From Enchytraeus crypticus (taxonomy: Eukaryota; Annelida; Clitellata; Enchytraeida; Enchytraeidae), in assembly GCA_905160935.1 (NCBI GenBank), contig CAJHZI010000495.1, positions 1,672,001-1,736,000 of the forward strand: a stretch of 64,000 bases of DNA. Reading direction: 5' to 3'. Made by a program: the position numbers and the translations under genes. The notes below the pieces were generated by a model. The model was not told the origin of the DNA and ran no database searches. It worked only from the letters and a program-made list of their open reading frames with translations. Of this stretch, positions 30,101 through 45,100 are shown one piece after another; positions within the stretch are counted from its first letter, which is position 1, and the number at the start of each line of letters is the position of its first letter.

Positions 30101-33100
30101 CCGTGAAGATGTTAGATCGATAATAAATAATAAGCTAAATTAAAATAATAAATAAAATAAATATAAATTATTTTATGTATAATAGTTGATAAAATTCCTA
30201 GTAGGAGTGTCGGTTATCTGTAATATTGCTTACTAATCTATATTCAATATTGTCATGGATGAAGCACGCACTTAAGCAGAGCATTTCTGTTATTAAAAAT
30301 TGTAATTATTTAATCACATTTGATCGGCTTAATCAACAGTCTACGTTATTAAATGCTGTAGCTATTTCATCACGTTTGATCAACTTAATCAAGACTCTAC
30401 GGTTTTGGAGGAAAGAGATCAAAGACTTTCAACTGCCTCCTTCAGACACGATCTGGGTATGTATTTTATAGTTATACCACTTTATTTATATTTTCTTAGG
30501 ATTATTTTTATATTATTTTTACCTGTTTTATTTTATTTTATTGCCAAACCAAAAAAATAAAAAAGTAAAGAGTAAAAGATATAAAAAAATAAAAAGTAAA
30601 AGTAAAAAATGGCAGGCTCCAGAAATTGTTACTAAATTTTGTAAAACAAATGGAGAAGTCAACTAGTTCCCAACCCAATCAAAACTTGGATTCAATGGCT
30701 TTGTGACTTTCATTGAATTTATTTTAGAAGTTCTTTCCTTTTACTGAAGGCCTCTTTTGCTTGTGCAATCCTGTTACATATTTTGGTCTCACATTTTCCA
30801 TCATCTGTTACAGTGTGATCTAAGTGTTTGAAACTCCTTACCTGCTTAAATTTCATACCACTTATATACCAGATTTATTTTCCCTTCAGGAGCATTGCAT
30901 GCTATATACTTTCAAGCAGAAAAATTGATGAGATGCAAAGATACAATAAAATATTCAAATACTTTATTGTGCAGATTACTTTATAATACTTAAATTATTA
31001 ATAGTTTAATCATTAATGAGATAATAATTAATTATATAAATAATAATTAAATTAAATTATTATTCTTGCATGCATACCATATCATCATCATCATCTTCCC
31101 TTGAATCCCAGTTTAATTAGAGTCAGGATACGAATAGACTGTCTCAAATCCTCTCTGTTCTACATCATATCATCAGTCAATCCCCTATTTGAGACTTTTC
31201 AATTTGTTTAAGTTTTTGTAGCAATTTCTGGAGCCTAGGCACTCACCAACCGAATGTTCTTTCTGACGTTGATTTAATTACTAATGAGACAATAATTAAT
31301 TATGGAAATGATAATTTAATTTAATTATTCTTGCATGCATACGTTATGTTTTTGTATTTTATCATAGTTTGATGTGTGTATAGAGGCTGTACTGAGAAGT
31401 CAGTCCGTGCCGACCCTGCGCTTTGTGCTCTATCTCTACGTTCAGCACATACACAAGATCTCACTCAGAGCATCACTCGTGTCAGGCAGCGATGAGTGAG
31501 AATCCTATTAGAATTCTTAGAAATAAGTCTGAGACACTGATTTATAGATCATTTCCCCGTGTTGTGTCCGGGTTGTTTGAAGAATAGACCAACTGGTGAC
31601 TGTACGTGTCGTCGAAGGAGACTAAAGATCCAAACCAACGTCAGAAAGGGCATTCGATTGTTGAGTGCCTAGGCTCCAGAAATTGCCACAAAATTTTCTA
31701 AAACAAATGGAAGAGATTTTGATATGGTATGGGACAAATAGGAGTGGAGAAGGTCCATTCGTATCCCGACCCTAGTTAAACTGGGATTAAAGGGAAGATG
31801 ATGATGACTGAATAATAGACCAACTGTAAACCGTGCGTGTTGTAAGCGACTGAGCAAGAACTGAGGTAGGATAGTGAAATCATCTCAGAAGCAGCCATTA
31901 TTCCAATACATAAGCTACATTAAAGTGAGTATAGTACAGGTTAATTTTTGAGACAAATTTTTGAGGCGCAATTTAACTTTTTGAATCTTGTGAGATTAGG
32001 CTTGTATCTGTATAATGTATAGATTGGGCATATCCAGCTGTGTGAGTAAGTATGTCTTGTCTTAAATGGATTCTACTGATAAATTACTTGTGGGAAAATA
32101 ATGGATAAAACTTCATGTCTTTTTAGAATAATTATTTCTTTACTTGAATTTTTTACTTTTGTTTTTAGATTTCTTTAAGTGTTGATTTTTTAAATGATTA
32201 TAATTTCTAGCATTGGTCTTGCTTTCAAAGTTTGTTCTAGATCTCTTGAAGGGAAATTGTAAAATTGTTTTATTCAGAATAATTGTGTGCTTTAGATGGC
32301 CTTCAAGAAAAAGAGCAAATGATCAGGAATCGCGAACGTCTAAGGTCTGTGTGAAAGAATAATGTTTAGATTTTGAACTGCGTGTAATTGTAATGTGTAA
32401 TGTATTTTCTCGCTTGTTACATTACACTTTTAATGTACCTGATATGAGAGCCCTCGTAATTGCCTATTCAATTTAACAGTAACATACTGCAATAATTCTG
32501 GGTCGTGATCTGTTTTGTTACTGAGTCTAGATTGACGAAAGAATTTAATAATACACTAAATTAGAGTTTTGCCTCTAAAAGGGTTTTGTAAATTGTACTT
32601 CATCACGGCAGTGATTTAAAATTTTTTTATGGGATGCAATGTAATTTGCATGTAGTATATGGCATTTAATATTGTGTGTTATGCTGCACACTGACATCAT
32701 CGCATGTTGTTAAATTTGGTTCTAGTCTAGTGAACCAAACGTGTACTGTATGCATGATTTTGATGTTTCAATTTCAAATGTTACTCTATCATAGGGGCTG
32801 TACGAGAATGCTCATTTGACTTTTTTTCTCGCCAACCTCAAGGAAATTCTGGACATTCTCAGTGACCCGGGAGACGCTGCAGATACGGGTTAGTTGATAT
32901 TTAGTATGAAAATAGAATAATCTATTCACTGTTAGAATATTCCTCAATCGTTTACTGAAACTGGAACTAATTAAGAAAAGATGAATGAAATGGGCTGGAC
33001 ATGTTATGCGCATGGAAGATAACAGAAACCCTTGAAATATATCTAACTATAAAGCAGACGCAAGAGAACAGCGGGAAGACCTAAAAGAAGACTTGAAGGC

Positions 33101-36100
33101 TGCTGGAGTTAGCATTTATGGAAGAACAGAAGGAAGAAAAAGAATGAATATTGAGGAAATGGCAAAGAATAGAGTTTTGTGGAGGAACATCATAGAGAAA
33201 TCATTGGCTGAAACCAGTCCCAGCATGATCACATGACATGATATGTTTACGGAACTTTTTACTCTATGTTTATCTTACAAAAGTTTTGCTTGAGTTTGAA
33301 TCATCACCCTTGGGTTCAAATTCTTTAGAATCTAAAAATCATTCATGGAGTAAACAATAGAGTCAATCAGTATTTTGTACAAGTATAGGCATATTTCCTG
33401 GCATCGCATTTTAAATGTGGTGCATAACATTAGTTCTTCATTGATTTAGGGATTGACGTTTGACTGTTGCACTTACATTTTAGGTTCTGTAGGCATTTAA
33501 TAAATAAGGAATTAAGAACTTTGCAGATTCATTACAAAGTGATGTCAGACTGTTGTGCAATGCCAGAATTTTAGCATTCTGACAACTGTGCTCGGACGTG
33601 GCTACTATAAAGTAAACGTATATCATTAAGAGCCTCATTCTGACCTGCGATTAACAGATTTCTCAGTTTTAACAAGATTTTAAAAGAGATGATGCTGTGG
33701 TTTGCACATGTCATAAAAGATGACAAAGTACTAAGATCCAAACCAACGTCAGAAAGGGTATTCAGTTGGTGCTTAGGCTCCAGGAATTGCTACTAAACTT
33801 TCTAAAACAAATGGAAAAGAAGGTCGATTCCCCATTGAACTGGGATTCAAGGGAGGAAAATGATGATGATGATTAAAAGAGATGATTAATGTGATTATGC
33901 TGCTTTATGATTGGCAGGTTTCACAGGAGCAGATGATATAAAGAGTGTTACTGTGGGACTGGATGCTGTCTATGCTCTGGACTTTCTCATAGCAGGGTCT
34001 ACTGATAACTGCAAGTATGAAATACTTGTGCTTTATCCTGTTAATATTATATTTTGTTTAGATATTAAATTCACTAAAGTACAGGATACTCCTTTGGTGA
34101 TAGTCTTTTATGATAGTCTATCAAAGATTTTGTTTATAGTCTATATGATAGTCTATCAAAGATTTTGTTTATAGTCTATATGATAGTCTATCAAAGATTT
34201 TGTTTATAGTCTATATGATAGTCTATCAAAGATTTTGTTTATAGTCTATATGATAGTCTATCAAAGATTTAGGCCTATGCCCCATTTTGCAATCGTCATG
34301 AATACAATGTGTGTGCTTTTAGCTAACATTTCGACTTGTGAATCATTGTGGTACATTTCTTGAAGTTATTCTTTTATTTTCAGAAGTATTTTGATGTTAC
34401 ATGAAGTAGCCACTCTGCCGATGCTACAACAGAAAACAGGATATCTGCAGGTTTGTGAGCTACAGGAATGATGTTAAACTTGGCTTTTGCTGTGTTCACT
34501 GTTCCATTATCTCTTCCTGTACAAAATTTTGTTTGAACATCTGTTTGAAAATATTTTTTGCACTTGTGTTTATTAGCGCACTGAAGGAGTGTAAACAGCT
34601 CTTAAGTTTATGCTGTGCAGCAAAGTTAATAGAAATTATTTCACTAGATGTCTTTTAATTCTGAAAATAATTCACTTATCAAAGTTGCATTTAGGCTCAC
34701 TCAGCCTGTTCTTGTAAATCTTAGATTAATAGTATAAATTGACTGTTCATATAAGCCCATGATATTATATCTACATGTGCTATGCTTTAACATTATGCAG
34801 AGAAGTTTTGACATCGATGCCCGTTACTGCAGTATTTCTATTGTTGTTGCAGCATTTGTGGTATAGACTTCTTAGCTACTTTATTTTCCTTTTTTTTATC
34901 ACGTTAAGATCATCTCACACTTAGCGTTCACTTTTAAAAGCTAAAAGCTAATGTTAACGTCAGTTTCCTCATTCGAAAGCGATGTCAGTGACGGGCGAGC
35001 CAAGGATATGAACCCCGCACATACTGATCCGCGTTCGAATAACTTTCCGACATCGCCACTGGCTCTAGCCAGTGACATTTTGATTTGTGACATTCAAGAT
35101 TCACTTTTCTAATTTGTGGTTTCACAGGCGGCGGAGAATTTCTCGTTGCGTAACTTTCAGGCGTGGCTGCGCTCTCACCTCACGATCAATCCTTTTGGTA
35201 TCATGACCTGCGACACCAGCGGTCAGCGAGTAGACTGGCCTCTCCTAGGTAAACTATTTTCTCTCACTCTCTCTCTCTCTCTGTCTATCTCCCTCTCTCT
35301 CTCTCCTAGGTAAACAATTCTCTCTTTTTCTCTCTATCCCTTTCTCTCTCTCTCCTAGGTAAGCAATTCTCTCTTTTTTTCTCTCTCGCTCTCTCTCTCG
35401 CTCTCTCTTGTGTTCTGCCAACTGGCAGGTTCAAGGTTCCTTCTCACAGTGTGACGTCATCCTTAGTAAGAAGTTAAGAACTCCATAATAAATAGCAAGT
35501 TACCTGCTTAGTTTCCTCTTGCGATATATGCAGTTTACCGTGGGTTAGTTCTGTAGTACTCCAGGTTCAGCACTGGATGAAATTCAAAGTATGAAGCAAA
35601 TATTGTTTGTCTATTTGTTTATCACACGGGCACCAAGCATTACTTTTCAAAACCACCTGTGCTTGCACACTGCACAACAACCGATTAAGGATACTGATTT
35701 GATTTTATAATCTTATTTTATTGAAATGGCTATGCCTATACTTAATAAAGCTAAAGTCATGTTAGACGTCAGTTTCCTGATCGATAGCTTACTGGTGAAG
35801 GGGAAGTCACTGGATTTGAACCCTGTCCACGCACTGGATTTGAACGCTGTACATACTGATATGCTATCAAATTACTAACACTTATACCAACAGCTCAGCC
35901 CAGCTTTTATGCACTTCTTAGCACATAAATAAATAATAGTAGATATATTTAGTGAAAATGAATATATCTACGATTATTTATTTATTTTTTTAGTTATAAA
36001 CTTTACTTACAGCTGATATTTTGGTGATCATGCTATATTCCTTTTATGGATATTGAACTTATGTTTCTTGTATTGGTAATTTGGTGATTTTTATATTCTG

Positions 36101-39100
36101 TAATTTAATTTTTAGATGATGAAGGTCAGAAGGTGGAACGTAACGTTAGAGGACGCATTACATCGAACGCTTATCTGACAGATCGAGAAGACGCAAAAGG
36201 GTTAGTTCATCAGATTAAAGCTGGTAAAGCTAATGTTAACGTCACTCTCCTCACTCAAAGGCGATGTCAGTGACGGGCGAGCCCAGGATTTGAATCCACA
36301 CATACTGATCCGCGGTCGAATATCTATCTATTTACTATTGTAGTCATCTTGATATAATCACTGATGGCCTTAGTATACTAAATTGTCTGTAATATTAAAA
36401 CCCGTATGACAGAGCGAGATATTGTGTGTCAGTAAATCAGGAAGTAAATTTATAATGTGCCACTCAATTCTAACTACCAATTGAAACAATAATGAATTAA
36501 TGCCAAAGTCACAACTGTGAGGCAGTTTCAGGGTAAGGCATTTCATTGATGTATTTTTTAGATTTCTATTTAGATTTCGTGTAAAATTTCAGGTATTCCA
36601 TTTTGCACAACACCAGTAAGAATGAAAGTATTCTGACTTATCAGGTGAAATGCTTGACCACAAAACTGTTTGCATCTGAAGCCCAATTGTCGGCTATATC
36701 ATCTTGAAATAATGAAACACTGATGAGAGAGACAGAGAGATAGAGAGAGAGAGAGAGAGAGAGGGAAATAGTGAGCTAATTAGAATGGCTATATTATTGT
36801 ATTTTATTTCATACTCTAATTTTCTTGTTTTAGAAATCGTGTGATAGTTGTTTCTAAAGTCTCAAGAGAAACCATTGCACGGGTACGTATTTCTCTCTCT
36901 CTCTCTTAGTGCACTGCCTACTGGCAGGTCCGTGGTATGTAACTAACTACTAGTTACCTCTCTCTCTTAGTGCACTGCCTACTGGCAGGTCCATGGTATG
37001 TACTAGCTACTAGTTACCTCTCTCTCTCTCTATCTTAGTGCATTGCCTACTGGCAGGTCCATAGTATGTACTAGCTGCTAGTTACCTCTCTCTTAGTGCA
37101 CTGCCTACTGGTAGGTCCATGGTATTTAACTAGCTACTAGTTACCTAGATTATTCTATTAACTGCTAGTTACCTGGTATTTAACTAGCTACTAGCCTATA
37201 CGAGGGTTTATAGCCAATATCATCTCTTCAAGCTATTTTCAATATTGATTAATGTTTTAATACAATTATTTCCTAGAATTGGGCTTATCTTAACATTTCC
37301 ACTTTTTCATCAACATTTAACTAAGACGTCCCTGATTGTAAGCTAGTGCTTTTGAGATCTATGTTTCTTGTTGTATGTTTCAACATTGGTAAGATATTCG
37401 ACCGCGGATCAGTGTGTGCGGGGTTCAAATCCTGGGCTCGTCTGTCACTGACATAGCTTTCGAGTGAGGAACCTGACGTTAACATTAGCTTTTTTGTTAT
37501 TATTTGATGACGATGATATAATTTGATATGTCCATTCCTTATATTCAGTAAAATGTAGATTAGTCCTACTGAAGATTGCGTCAAATTCCTTAAAGTTGAA
37601 AAATGCTGTAAGATCGCATGACACCAATTTATCGTCCATTTCTTCCCCTTTCGACGATATCAGTTATTTCTCTAATAACACTCTGACGTTACTAGCAACA
37701 CTGTGACGTCATTGGCAACACTGTGACGTCATTAGAAACACTCTGTGATGTCACTGTCAATTGTTGCTATGAGTTAGCTTGAATCGACACTAAAATGAGA
37801 ACTCGGATCTTTAGACTTTTGGATCAGAACCTGAAGAAACATTTACGGTTGAAGTTACCGGCGCATTCTTATAGCGATTAAATATGAATCAATGCTATTT
37901 CAGTGTACAAGCAATTTGGAAGACTCTACCATTAAGATTCACAGATGTCACTATTCTTACATCTACATTCTATCGCCTGTCAGGTACATTTCTCTAGCTT
38001 CTGTTACACTAATCAAACACATAACACATACATGTACATACAATGACTTTATTATGATATTAAACTGAAGAATTCTTAAAGCCTAATGTACATTTGACAC
38101 CAAACGGTGTTTGCAATTGCAAGAAATGAATCAGTTAATCACTCAGTTGTAATTGTTATTATATAATCAAAAGGGTTGGTTGGTTGACTTAACTGCCTGA
38201 TTTATTGATTGATTGACTGACTGATTGACTGATTTTTTGATTATATTGATTGTTCGATTGACTAATTGATTGATTGATGGATAATCCAATTTTTTAATTG
38301 ATTGATTTAGTGATGGATTAATTGACTGACTTATTGATTGATTGATTGTAGATCAGTTATTATTGAGGGATGTATTAACAGCACTGTAGTAGTGGGAGCT
38401 GTGGAGCTCTCGCTGGATTTAGTCAACTGTGAGACCACGACTGTCATGGCCGTCTGTCGTAGGTTCACCGCAGTGTACGTTTATTCTAGTCTACGCTATT
38501 TATTTATTACGTAAATTATGGCATATTTTAAATTTGTAAATTTTTGTTACAGTACATACTATTGTAAAAATTATATTTGTAAATTTTTGCAGGTAATTTA
38601 CTTTTAAAAAGTCGTACAAAAATATTACCATATAAATAACGTAAAATTGCTAAAAATAAAAATAAAATTCATAAAGGCTAAATTTTGGAATCCTTAAAAT
38701 GTTTTAACATTCAAGATAAACTCCCTTAATTTTTTCAAGTCAAGTCAAATCAGGTCAAGTTTGTAGTATATTTGCCTAACAAGCAGGAGGCTCGGGTTCG
38801 AATTTACTGCTGGAACACATATGTCTGTATCTGTGTCTTTAGACTCAGACATAAGACTGAGCTTTTACACTTAGACATTTTACTTACACATTTACTTATT
38901 TTACATTTTACTTAGACATTTTTTAGACATTTTGAACTTTTACACTTACCTTTACAGAGGCTGCAAGTCATGCACCATGTACCTGTTAACCCCCAATAGA
39001 CCCCTGCTGTTCAACGGCAACAGTGGGCTCGTGTTTGCTCCATTCAACACGTACTATGGAAAGCTGGAGGATCACATGCATATATCCGGTCTAAACAAGA

Positions 39101-42100
39101 GTCCTAATGTCTGGAACCTGCCTCTATATCTAGGTATCGTAATTCTACGTGTCTTTCTCAGTGCACTGTCTACTGGCAGGTCCATGGTATATAGCGCTTC
39201 CACTCTTCTCTGTCTTCCGCTTTCCTCCTCATTTCCACATATGAGTGGGTCTTTAAATCATCTAACATACCTAATCTCGGCCTGCCCCTGCCTCTTTTTC
39301 CTTCCATTCTACCTTCTATGACCTCTTTAACCCCCCCCCCCCCTTAGAATTTGTCCTATCCAACTCTTCATATTTATTAATACATTTATCAACTGTCTGT
39401 CTGAACCAACTCTCTCCAGAACTTCTACTTGTATAATTAAGTCTGTTATTAATTTCTCGGTAAATCAAATTAATTATTGTAGCTCCATCGGGCTTGAATA
39501 TCTATTGACAGGTTGATTGATTAACAATTTAGCCTTTAGTTAGACGAAATGATATATCAGGTGATTTCCCGTTTCCATCTATAGCTATTGTTTAGTCGTC
39601 TGTTACGCGCAGTCAGAGGCTGGTTTATTCGGCAACGGTCTGAACGCAACACGGATAGCGGTATACTGTATATGTATATATATATACATGTACGTGTAGA
39701 AAGTAAAAGTAATATTTAGTTTTATAGTGTAAGTATTGTAATTTATAATTAATTAATTGAATCATATTGGATACTAATTGTTGATTGAATCATCATCATC
39801 ATCTTCCCTTAAATCCCAGTTTAACAGGGTCGGGATACGAATAGAACTTCTCCAATCCTAAAGACTTTTGAAGTTTTTCTATTCGTTTAAATTTTGTAGC
39901 AATTTCTGGAGCCAAGGCGCTCACCAACCGAATGCCCTTTCTGACGTTGGTTTGGATCTAGTTTTAATGTCGCCTAGTTTTTTCTATATTTTGATTGAAT
40001 CATATAGTATAATGAGTACTGATTGATTCATGTAGGAAATGATTCAGGTGACGAGAAGTCAGTGTGGGAGTTGATGCATCCTGACTTATTTCATCTCTTC
40101 ACTATACCTTTTGACATCAAGGGCTCCACCAAGGTTTGTTACATTCCACCGGGTCGCAGAGTGTCTGTTCTTTATATCATTGAATTCAATATATCAACAT
40201 ACATATTGTATCAGTGTATTCCTTATTAAATATGCATAAACAATATTAACGACTCATTCACAATGCACCAATATATTCATGTCTCCAATATATTCTACAC
40301 CGTATTCACACTCGAATTATTAAAAAGCTAAAGCTAATGTTAACGTTAGTTTCCTCACTCGAATGTCAGTGACGGGCTAGCCCTGGATTTGAACCCCGCA
40401 CATGCTGATCCGCAATCGAATATCTTACCGACATCGCCACTGGCTCCAGCCAAATACGTATTGTTTTCAGAAATGATTTTGCCAAGGTGCCTCTGAGTAA
40501 CGGATGATTTAAATCACTGTTTAACCTGGTAATGCCGCACTGGTAGTAAGTCCAAATAAGAAGGATGGCATCAATTGCATCCCAGACGGGCTGAGTCTGA
40601 GATGCTAATCCTCTATGATACTAAATGGACTTTTTACTGAGCTTTTTAAGCTTTCTGTGATACTAAATGGACCTTTTACTGAGCTTTTTAAGCTTTCTGT
40701 GATACTAAATGGACGTTTTACTGAGCTTTTTAAGCTTTCTGTGATACTAAATGAACGTTTTACTGAGCTTTTTAAGCTTTCTGTGATACTAAATGGACGT
40801 TTTACTGAGCTTTTTAACCTTTTTTATTTTACTCCACATGCCAAACAACTAATCTTGTCTGGTCTTTTAAATGGCCACCATAAAGAAGTAATTGACTAAG
40901 GTTTTAGTTGACACTAAAAGTACCATTTGTTGAAACTATGAAAAATGTACGATCGTTTTCATCAGATAATTGCAGTCAGTCATTTGTAATTTTATTTCTT
41001 ATTGTCAAATACAGAATTTTAACAAGGCGAGGTAATTAACAGGCATCGATGTTAACGTATTACCAGGCAAATGTAGAATTATTGCCTAATTCTAATTTTG
41101 ATTGATCGAAATTAAATCTTAATCGACTAAATCGATTGATTCAATTTATTAACTGTTTGATTGATTAATCTATCTCTATTTGAATGCCTGACTTTAAGAT
41201 TCATTGATTTAGGAATCATTGATTTCTCTCTCTCATCAGTGCACTGTCAAGAGACCGGTTCAAGGTACATATTCATACTCAAAGTCTGCTTTCTTGTTCC
41301 ATAAGAGCACTCCTTGATCTTTGATTTATCTATTAATTAATTAGTTAATTAATAGATAAATAGTTAATTATTTAATTAATGGATTGTTGACTAGTTGATT
41401 GATTTATTGATTGATTGCAGACTGTGCCAGGAATGCTATCTAGCGAGTACCAGAGATCGTTGGACTCTAAGCTGCAGAGGATTCAGAACTGGCAGAAGAT
41501 TATGCACAAAACTAAGATGAGCCGAGAACATCGAGAAGCTTTTCAAGAAATTGTTGAAAAAAGATTTCAGGTAAATATGTAGCTCTTTTAAGTATCAGTT
41601 TTTGAACCTTCTCTCTGTTATGATTATGAATTATTTAATCGCAAGCTGTGATATTGCTATCAATATCATCATCATCATCTTCCCTTAAATGTGATGGGGG
41701 GACGTCCCTGACATCATACTTGTATGAGGAAACGGACTTTAAACCTTTATTATTATTAAATCCCAGTTTAACCAGGGTCGGGATATGAATAGACTTTATT
41801 CATTCGTTTTAAGCTATTGTAACAATTTCTGGAGCCTAGGCGCTCACCAACCGAATGCCCTTTCTGACATTGGTTTGGATCTTAGTGCTGTAGTCGCCTT
41901 TTACGACACGTGCATATTAATACGGTTGGTCTATTCTTCAAGCAACCCGGTCATCACACTGGGAATATTGCTATCAATATCACAACTATATTGTTTAGGA
42001 ATGGTTGATATCCTCTGTTGATGTTGTTGTTGTTGTTGTATATGAATGGTTGATATCCTCTGTTGTTGTTGTTGTTGTATAAGAATGGTTGATATCCTCT

Positions 42101-45100
42101 GTTGTTGTTGTATAGGAATGGTTGATATCCTCTGGATTAAAGACGGAAGTGGACAGTCTGGCTGCATGTGCCTCATCGAAATCCTTAAACCCTTGACCTA
42201 CATACAACACCCTAAAGCCTTGCCCTACATCCTACACCCTAACATATTTGCTCTACTAAACTCTTTTTATCCGCATTCATTGCCGCACGGACCCTAAACC
42301 CTTGAACTACTAAACAGGACGCCTCCTGAGTCACAACTGAATGTACGTATTGATTTACTGAGCCAGAATCATCCAGAAAATGTCCTACCCTCTGCTATCA
42401 GCGCTATAAATTAAGCCTAGCCTGAATTTGCCTTTGCTCATCACATTTAGATATAATATAGCATGTTTGAAAGAATGTATTAATGAGATACTGGCTTTAG
42501 TTAAGATAAAGGCAATTGTGATTATACTGAGACGTTTGGCAGAATTGTGACCTGAAAGCACCATCAACTGTAATCGATCAATCAATAAGAATTTAACGTC
42601 CGGTTCCTCGCCATAAGGCAATGTTAGGGACGTCTCTTGCAGACTCCACACAAACAGGCGCCATAGAATGAGCTGCAAACTGTTCGTCTAGGAAGGTGAT
42701 AGATTGTAGTAGCTGTATTATAGGCATATTACAATCAAACGTTGCAGTATAGCTTCGTGTAGTTTTTGAAGCTGTTTAATTAGTTTCTTAATTGTGAGGA
42801 ATTGTCTAGAGTTAATATAGTTGCTTGTATTTTATAGAATGTTTTGATTTTATCTATTACGTGTGCTTTGTTTTATGATAATCACTATTACAGATTGGTA
42901 CTGTAAATGTTATTTCTTTGCAAGATACGACATCTTTATATATACAAAAAGCTTTTATGCACGAAACATTTGTAGATAATACCCATTTGACCACTACGGT
43001 GTATTTTAAAACTCGCAAATTATACGGTTTATTATTAAACTTATTTGACGCTTGATAGGTCCAGACATATTGTTCGAATCTTTAAAAATTTGGAGAGTTT
43101 CATTCTTTGAAAATACAACCTACGGACTTTATTTCTAAAGTATTGCTGGTTTCTAAGTAAATCTGTGCTCTATGTACACTTATCTGGGACTGCATAAGTA
43201 AACATAAGTGCTTTTAATTTAAGAAGTAACAATTTTTGTTTTTATGCTGTAGTTTCTGTGTTTTGTTGAAATGAGGATTAACGTTCGTTTCGTGGCCTGA
43301 CGTCGACTTTAGTGACTGAGTAAAACTCTTAATGATTCGCTATAGTTCTTCGTACGGCCGACTCTGCAAAAAACTCCAATCCAAAATTTGTGTTGATCAA
43401 AATGAAATGTAGACTGTTAATCGCACTACGCCGGTTCCCTATTTTCGGCTGAAGATCCATTTTATTTATCAGATAAATTGCTGAAGATGTAACGAAGGAA
43501 GAATGCCGGGGAAAACTGACTGAGATATGGGATGCTAGAGTACTTAATAACACAGTGTATATAGAGATGAAAAACACTGTGAATATAGAGATGAAAAGAA
43601 AGGCTAAGGATGGAATTGGTTGTAAGAGATTAGGAAGTCTTCTTAGCTAATGTCGCACTCGTTCAATCGTCGTTTAGACATCACTTGACTGTTGACTGTG
43701 TTATGAGTATATGTTGAACGAGATTCTGTAAATTAGCTGAATTTCGGCCTAATGGTGAAGTGAAATAATTCGGCTGAGCTCGTCGTTAGTTACTTGCGAT
43801 GTCCCTCACGCGGAGTAGTTTGAGCATTGACTGACTGCGCTTTGAACCCAGGCCACTCGCATCCGAGGCGAACGTTCTAACTGTTACCCATATCCCTTCC
43901 TTTGCGGCTGTAGGGAAGGTTATGTCTTGGAGAATTATATACCAGTAATAATAATAATAATCCTTGGGCAGAAGGCAAGTGTATCAGCTGGGATGTCACT
44001 GTGACGGACACATTCTCAGCAAGCAATCTCAGTCTGTCATGCGCTGCTGCTGGCTCAGCTGCTGAAGCCGCTGCCAATAGGAAGACACTTAAATATGCCG
44101 CAGTCTCTAGCAGCTACATCTTCCTGCCGATTGCTTTAGAGACATTGAGCCCCATCAACTCTGCCGCGTCTGACTTCATTAACGAATTACGCAGGAGAAC
44201 CAGTGCCATTACAGGCGACCAACGAGAAAAAGCCTTTCTATGGCAGCGCCTATCTGTTGCACTCCAGCGTTATAATGCTGTATGCGTTCGTGGCACATTG
44301 GCGAATGCGGCCTCCCGGAGCGTAGAGGAACTATTTTAAATATTTTTCATCTTTCTTTTAATTAAATAAAGTCTTTTTTTATCTTATATTTTAGTCCAGG
44401 GCCTTATACAGCGCAGGGCATTCAAAAAAAAAAAATAATAATAATACTAAAGGTTTAACGTCCGTTTCCTTAATGTCATGTCTTAGTAATGCCATGCACC
44501 TGCGATTGGGCCGTACACTAAGAGAGAGAGAGAGAGAGAGAGAGTATGGTTTGGTGGAGACTGTCTATGAGGTAATGAATTATTACATGTGTGCGCAACT
44601 GCTTCTTCAAATATTCCTAAGAAGCCGAATTACATATGGAAATATCACCATTTTGTTTGCAGCTTAGCTTGGCCAGTTGTCAACTTTAAGCTTATTGGTG
44701 CTGATATTAGTTTTCTACTAATTCTTATATAATTCCTACAATTTTATACATCATCATCATCTTCCCTTAAATCCCAGTTTAACCAGGATCGGAATACGAA
44801 TAGACTTCGCATCCATTCGTTTAAGTTTTTGCAGCAATTTCTGGAGCCTAGGAACTCACCAACCAAATGCCCTTTCTGACGTTGGTTTGAATCTAGTTTT
44901 TATGTCGCCTTCTACAGCATGTGCATATTTACATGGTTGATCTATTCTTCAAGCAACCCGGACACGACACGGGGAAAACAATTCTTATACATGCTCTGAT
45001 ATAATCTATTGCTGGACTGGTAAAGGACCAGTTCTTATATATGGCTCCGGGTGTTTGCAGAAATCGTATGGAATTCCGATAGAGTTACTTTTAAAGGAAC

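Noticed and set aside
38932-39321. A 129-codon gene on the plus strand
   Set aside because: Only 38958-39133 is TBCCD1 exon; the rest is intron read through into a LINE tail.
44001-44339. Independent cellular gene of 112 codons
   Set aside because: The sequence matches the C-terminal pattern of retrotransposon polyproteins, ends in a poly(A)-signal-bearing tail and lies inside a TBCCD1 intron.
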